Source: Bacteroidales bacterium
GTDB taxonomy: Bacteria > Bacteroidota > Bacteroidia > Bacteroidales > Muribaculaceae
Assembly: GCA_019416425.1 (NCBI GenBank)
Contig: DXXK01000030.1
Coordinates: 6,412-70,411 of the forward strand
Length of the DNA: 64,000 nucleotides
Reading direction: 5' to 3'
This document shows positions 62,162 through 64,000 of the stretch, one piece after another. The translations under genes were made by a program, and so were the position numbers. The first letter of the stretch is position 1. Every line of letters starts with the position of its first letter. Below the pieces are notes generated by a model that was not told the origin of the DNA, ran no database searches, and saw nothing but the letters and a program-made list of their open reading frames with translations.

Positions 62162-63370
62162 TTATAGTCTTACGCCGATACCGATCATCAGGTTCTGAGG
62201 ATGCTTGAAGGCTGCGATGCGGTAACCCGTGTTGATGTAGATGTGTCGTGTTATGAAGGTCTTGAGAGTCAGCATCTGGTAGAATGCCTTGTTGCCTTTG
62301 GGATTCAGGGCATTGTATCCCAGTCCGATGTTGACGGAGAATATCGGCATGGTCAGCTCGGCATGCGCCGACAGACCGATTCCGATCCGTTTGCCGAACG
62401 GAGGCTTGCGGAACTTGATTTCGTCGCCGAAGGTGCCGTCCACCCAGTATTGCTCGAGTCCGGCGCTTTCGTCCCACTGCATCTCGAGCGCCGGGCCCGC
62501 AGCCGCCCATCTGTTCAGCTTGAACATCGGCGAGAACTGCACGCCGAGAATGCCGAACCTGCCGGGACACAGCTGCGGCTCGGGCGGATCCCCGACTGAT
62601 ATGACGCGCTTGCGCCAGGAACAGAATGCCGTGATGTCGTAGAACCATCCATGCCTGTCGGCTTCGGTTTCCAGCTCTGTGTTGCTCGCAGGAGCCTTGG
62701 GCATGGGATTGAAGGTGTATGCGATGCCTACTGTGGTGCCTATCGAATTCACGCCGGCGTTAGGCCAGGAGGTGTTGCCGTTGGAGTAATGGCGTGCCGA
62801 CAGTCCGAACGACAGCTGCCAGCGGTCCGTCAGTTCGTAATGGAACTTCAGTCCGACTCCCATGTGCGCGGTCACCGGCGTGCTGACCGCCGAGTTGGTG
62901 TCGGCGGTGTCGGCGTCATAGTGTTTCCAGCCGAAGGCTACGCCGAACTGCCATTCATATCCGAGCCACAGCCTGCTGTTCAGGTGTATTATTGGCGCTC
63001 CCTGATAGACGTATGCCGAGACCGGGGTGCCGAGCAGGGAGTTGGCGAAGAATGTGTTTACCCCTATGCCGAGGCCTTGGTACAGCCCGGGGTACAGGAT
63101 GCCCTGGCGTGTGGAGGGGTTGAAGCTGAAATCAGCGCGGACATCACCGGACAGTGTCGCGTTGATGCGTTTGTCCCTGGGATTGTAGCCGCCCAGGAAG
63201 TCGTTTGTGGCGGGCACCCATGCCGGCGACACATCGACGCCGATTCTCCATTCAGGTTTCCGGCTGAACATAGTCGGGATGGTGTCAGCGATGCCGGATG
63301 AGGCCATCGACAGATATACTAAGGCAACGCACAGTCTGCCCCGCATCCCTAAAACTGACGTGAAATTCAT
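62162..63370 (-). CDS. Acyloxyacyl hydrolase/PagL-like outer membrane protein
   Basis: A 402-residue outer-membrane beta-barrel with a signal peptide (to about residue 28). The central motif SARHYSNGNTSWPNAGVN matches the H-x-S-N...PN signature of lipid A 3-O-deacylase PagL, with the catalytic His and Ser. A second region follows about 55 residues later, so the protein is more than twice the size of PagL itself; large versions are found in Bacteroidetes. It may trim lipid A, but activity is inferred only from the motif. Confidence 0.78.
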   Translation of the reverse strand: MNFTSVLGMRGRLCVALVYLSMASSGIADTIPTMFSRKPEWRIGVDVSPAWVPATNDFLGGYNPRDKRINATLSGDVRADFSFNPSTRQGILYPGLYQGLGIGVNTFFANSLLGTPVSAYVYQGAPIIHLNSRLWLGYEWQFGVAFGWKHYDADTADTNSAVSTPVTAHMGVGLKFHYELTDRWQLSFGLSARHYSNGNTSWPNAGVNSIGTTVGIAYTFNPMPKAPASNTELETEADRHGWFYDITAFCSWRKRVISVGDPPEPQLCPGRFGILGVQFSPMFKLNRWAAAGPALEMQWDESAGLEQYWVDGTFGDEIKFRKPPFGKRIGIGLSAHAELTMPIFSVNIGLGYNALNPKGNKAFYQMLTLKTFITRHIYINTGYRIAAFKHPQNLMIGIGVRL

Positions 63371-63372
63371 GG

Positions 63373-63858
63373 TCAGTCAGCCTTCTGGCCGTAGTAGTAG
63401 GTGTTCCAGTTGTCCTGTGCGTATCTGTCGCCCAGCACCTTGAAGCTTGTCGCGGAGGCTCCGTTTATCTTGGCTCCGTCATAATATGCGTTCCATGTGT
63501 CCTTGGCGTATCCCCAGCCTAAGACCTCGAAGGAGCTGCTCGAGGCGTCCTTGATCTTCTTGCCGCGATAGTAGACGTTCCAGTTATCCTTGGCGTAGCC
63601 GTCACGGAGTATATCGAAGTTTAATGAGGAAGCATCCTCGATTACATGGCCGTCATAGAACACTTTGTTGTCCGTGACGAAATACCGTGACCGATGCCGA
63701 TACCGGTCGCAGCGTCGCCCGTAATCGTCATGTTGGCAGTAATCCTCGTGTCGTTGGCATGTGTCATGTTGACAATATCCTTCATTGCGTTCGCGAGCGT
63801 ATGCGTTGCCGCCTAACAGTCCCACTGCCATAAACAGTACAAGCAATATCTGTTTCAT
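63373..63858 (-). CDS. Secreted DKNYY-type repeat protein
   Basis: A 161-residue protein with a signal peptide (VLFMAVGLLGGNAYA). Residues 24-50 are Cys/His-rich (C29, H31, C34, H37, C41, H43, C50), possibly metal binding. The rest is three and a half repeats of about 29 residues with the pattern YAKDNWNVYYRGKKI, then ASSSSFEVLG, as in DKNYY proteins. Function is unknown. It lies 2 bases before the PagL-like gene and probably shares its transcript. Confidence 0.75.
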   Translation of the reverse strand: MKQILLVLFMAVGLLGGNAYARERNEGYCQHDTCQRHEDYCQHDDYGRRCDRYRHRSRYFVTDNKVFYDGHVIEDASSLNFDILRDGYAKDNWNVYYRGKKIKDASSSSFEVLGWGYAKDTWNAYYDGAKINGASATSFKVLGDRYAQDNWNTYYYGQKAD

Positions 63859-64000
63859 AAGCCTTGTCTATTTTTGAAGCCGCTGTCGAGACAGTCCCCG
63901 ACATCGGCCCATACTTATTTCTATGGACTAACGGCTTCCCCAAAAGTAAAGTCTATCCCTCCGGATATTTTTATTTCTTGGAGCGGGGGGAGCGGCGGGG

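Noticed and set aside
1..64000. CRISPR arrays, integrases, transposases and rRNA genes
   Set aside because: None was found on reading both strands; the direct repeats seen are too few or too long to form an array.

Overview
The window looks like chromosome from a fairly GC-rich member of the Bacteroidales. Evidence includes Bacteroidetes promoters (TTTG, about 20 bases, TAnnTTTG), lipoproteins ending their signal in Cys, a TonB-dependent receptor with a carboxypeptidase-like N-terminal domain, DUF4286/DUF5689/DUF6359/choice-of-anchor J proteins, Bacteroidetes-type 2-oxoacid:ferredoxin oxidoreductases and a PagL-like protein. The family could be Muribaculaceae or a relative; that is inference.

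Layout. 1-3700: rnr, then a small SRP RNA candidate followed almost directly by tRNA-Thr(TGT), a DUF4286 protein and ruvC. 3750-15436: deoC, a secreted EEP-type nuclease, a TonB-dependent receptor, two surface-lipoprotein candidates and two secreted endonuclease I proteins. I read this block as a candidate extracellular nucleic-acid (DNA) scavenging locus. 15499-18395: 2-oxoacid:ferredoxin oxidoreductase korAB. 18556-24080 (minus): yifB, a thioredoxin-fold lipoprotein, manC and a Na/Pi cotransporter. 24186-26041: dihydrofolate reductase and a glycosyltransferase. 26122-36853 (minus): gyrB, fabF-acpP, thyA, an NapH-like ferredoxin, yidC, an acyltransferase, obgE and a WYL regulator. 36950-37145: an unexplained plus-strand structured RNA candidate with a strong terminator. 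37200-40592 (minus): rfbB, rsmA, a small lipoprotein and two FKBP isomerases.

40841-42556 is the most unusual gene: one open frame that starts as an ECF-type sigma factor, crosses the inner membrane once, continues through a long Pro/Asp-rich linker and ends as an outer-membrane beta-barrel. 42725-46171 holds a HAD phosphatase whose last 153 bases are repeated 2715 bases downstream. Between the copies lies a visibly AT-richer insert with four small secreted or membrane proteins, including one with six CxxCxGxG-type motifs. It looks like acquired DNA that could be lost by recombination between the repeats.

46115-51407: EamA transporter, nitroreductase, an ATPase/DUF234-nuclease protein preceded by a cluster of AACATTATGTT palindromes, a short conserved protein, an SDR and a sirtuin. 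51613-54338: vorDBAC, the second oxidoreductase system, followed by a MINPP-like histidine phosphatase convergent with aroB. 56583-63858 (minus): metG, tRNA-Pro(CGG), a large AsmA-like protein, a PagL-like outer-membrane protein and a repeat protein of the DKNYY type.

No CRISPR array, rRNA operon, integrase or transposase was found. All functions are from reading motifs and context; no database search was run.
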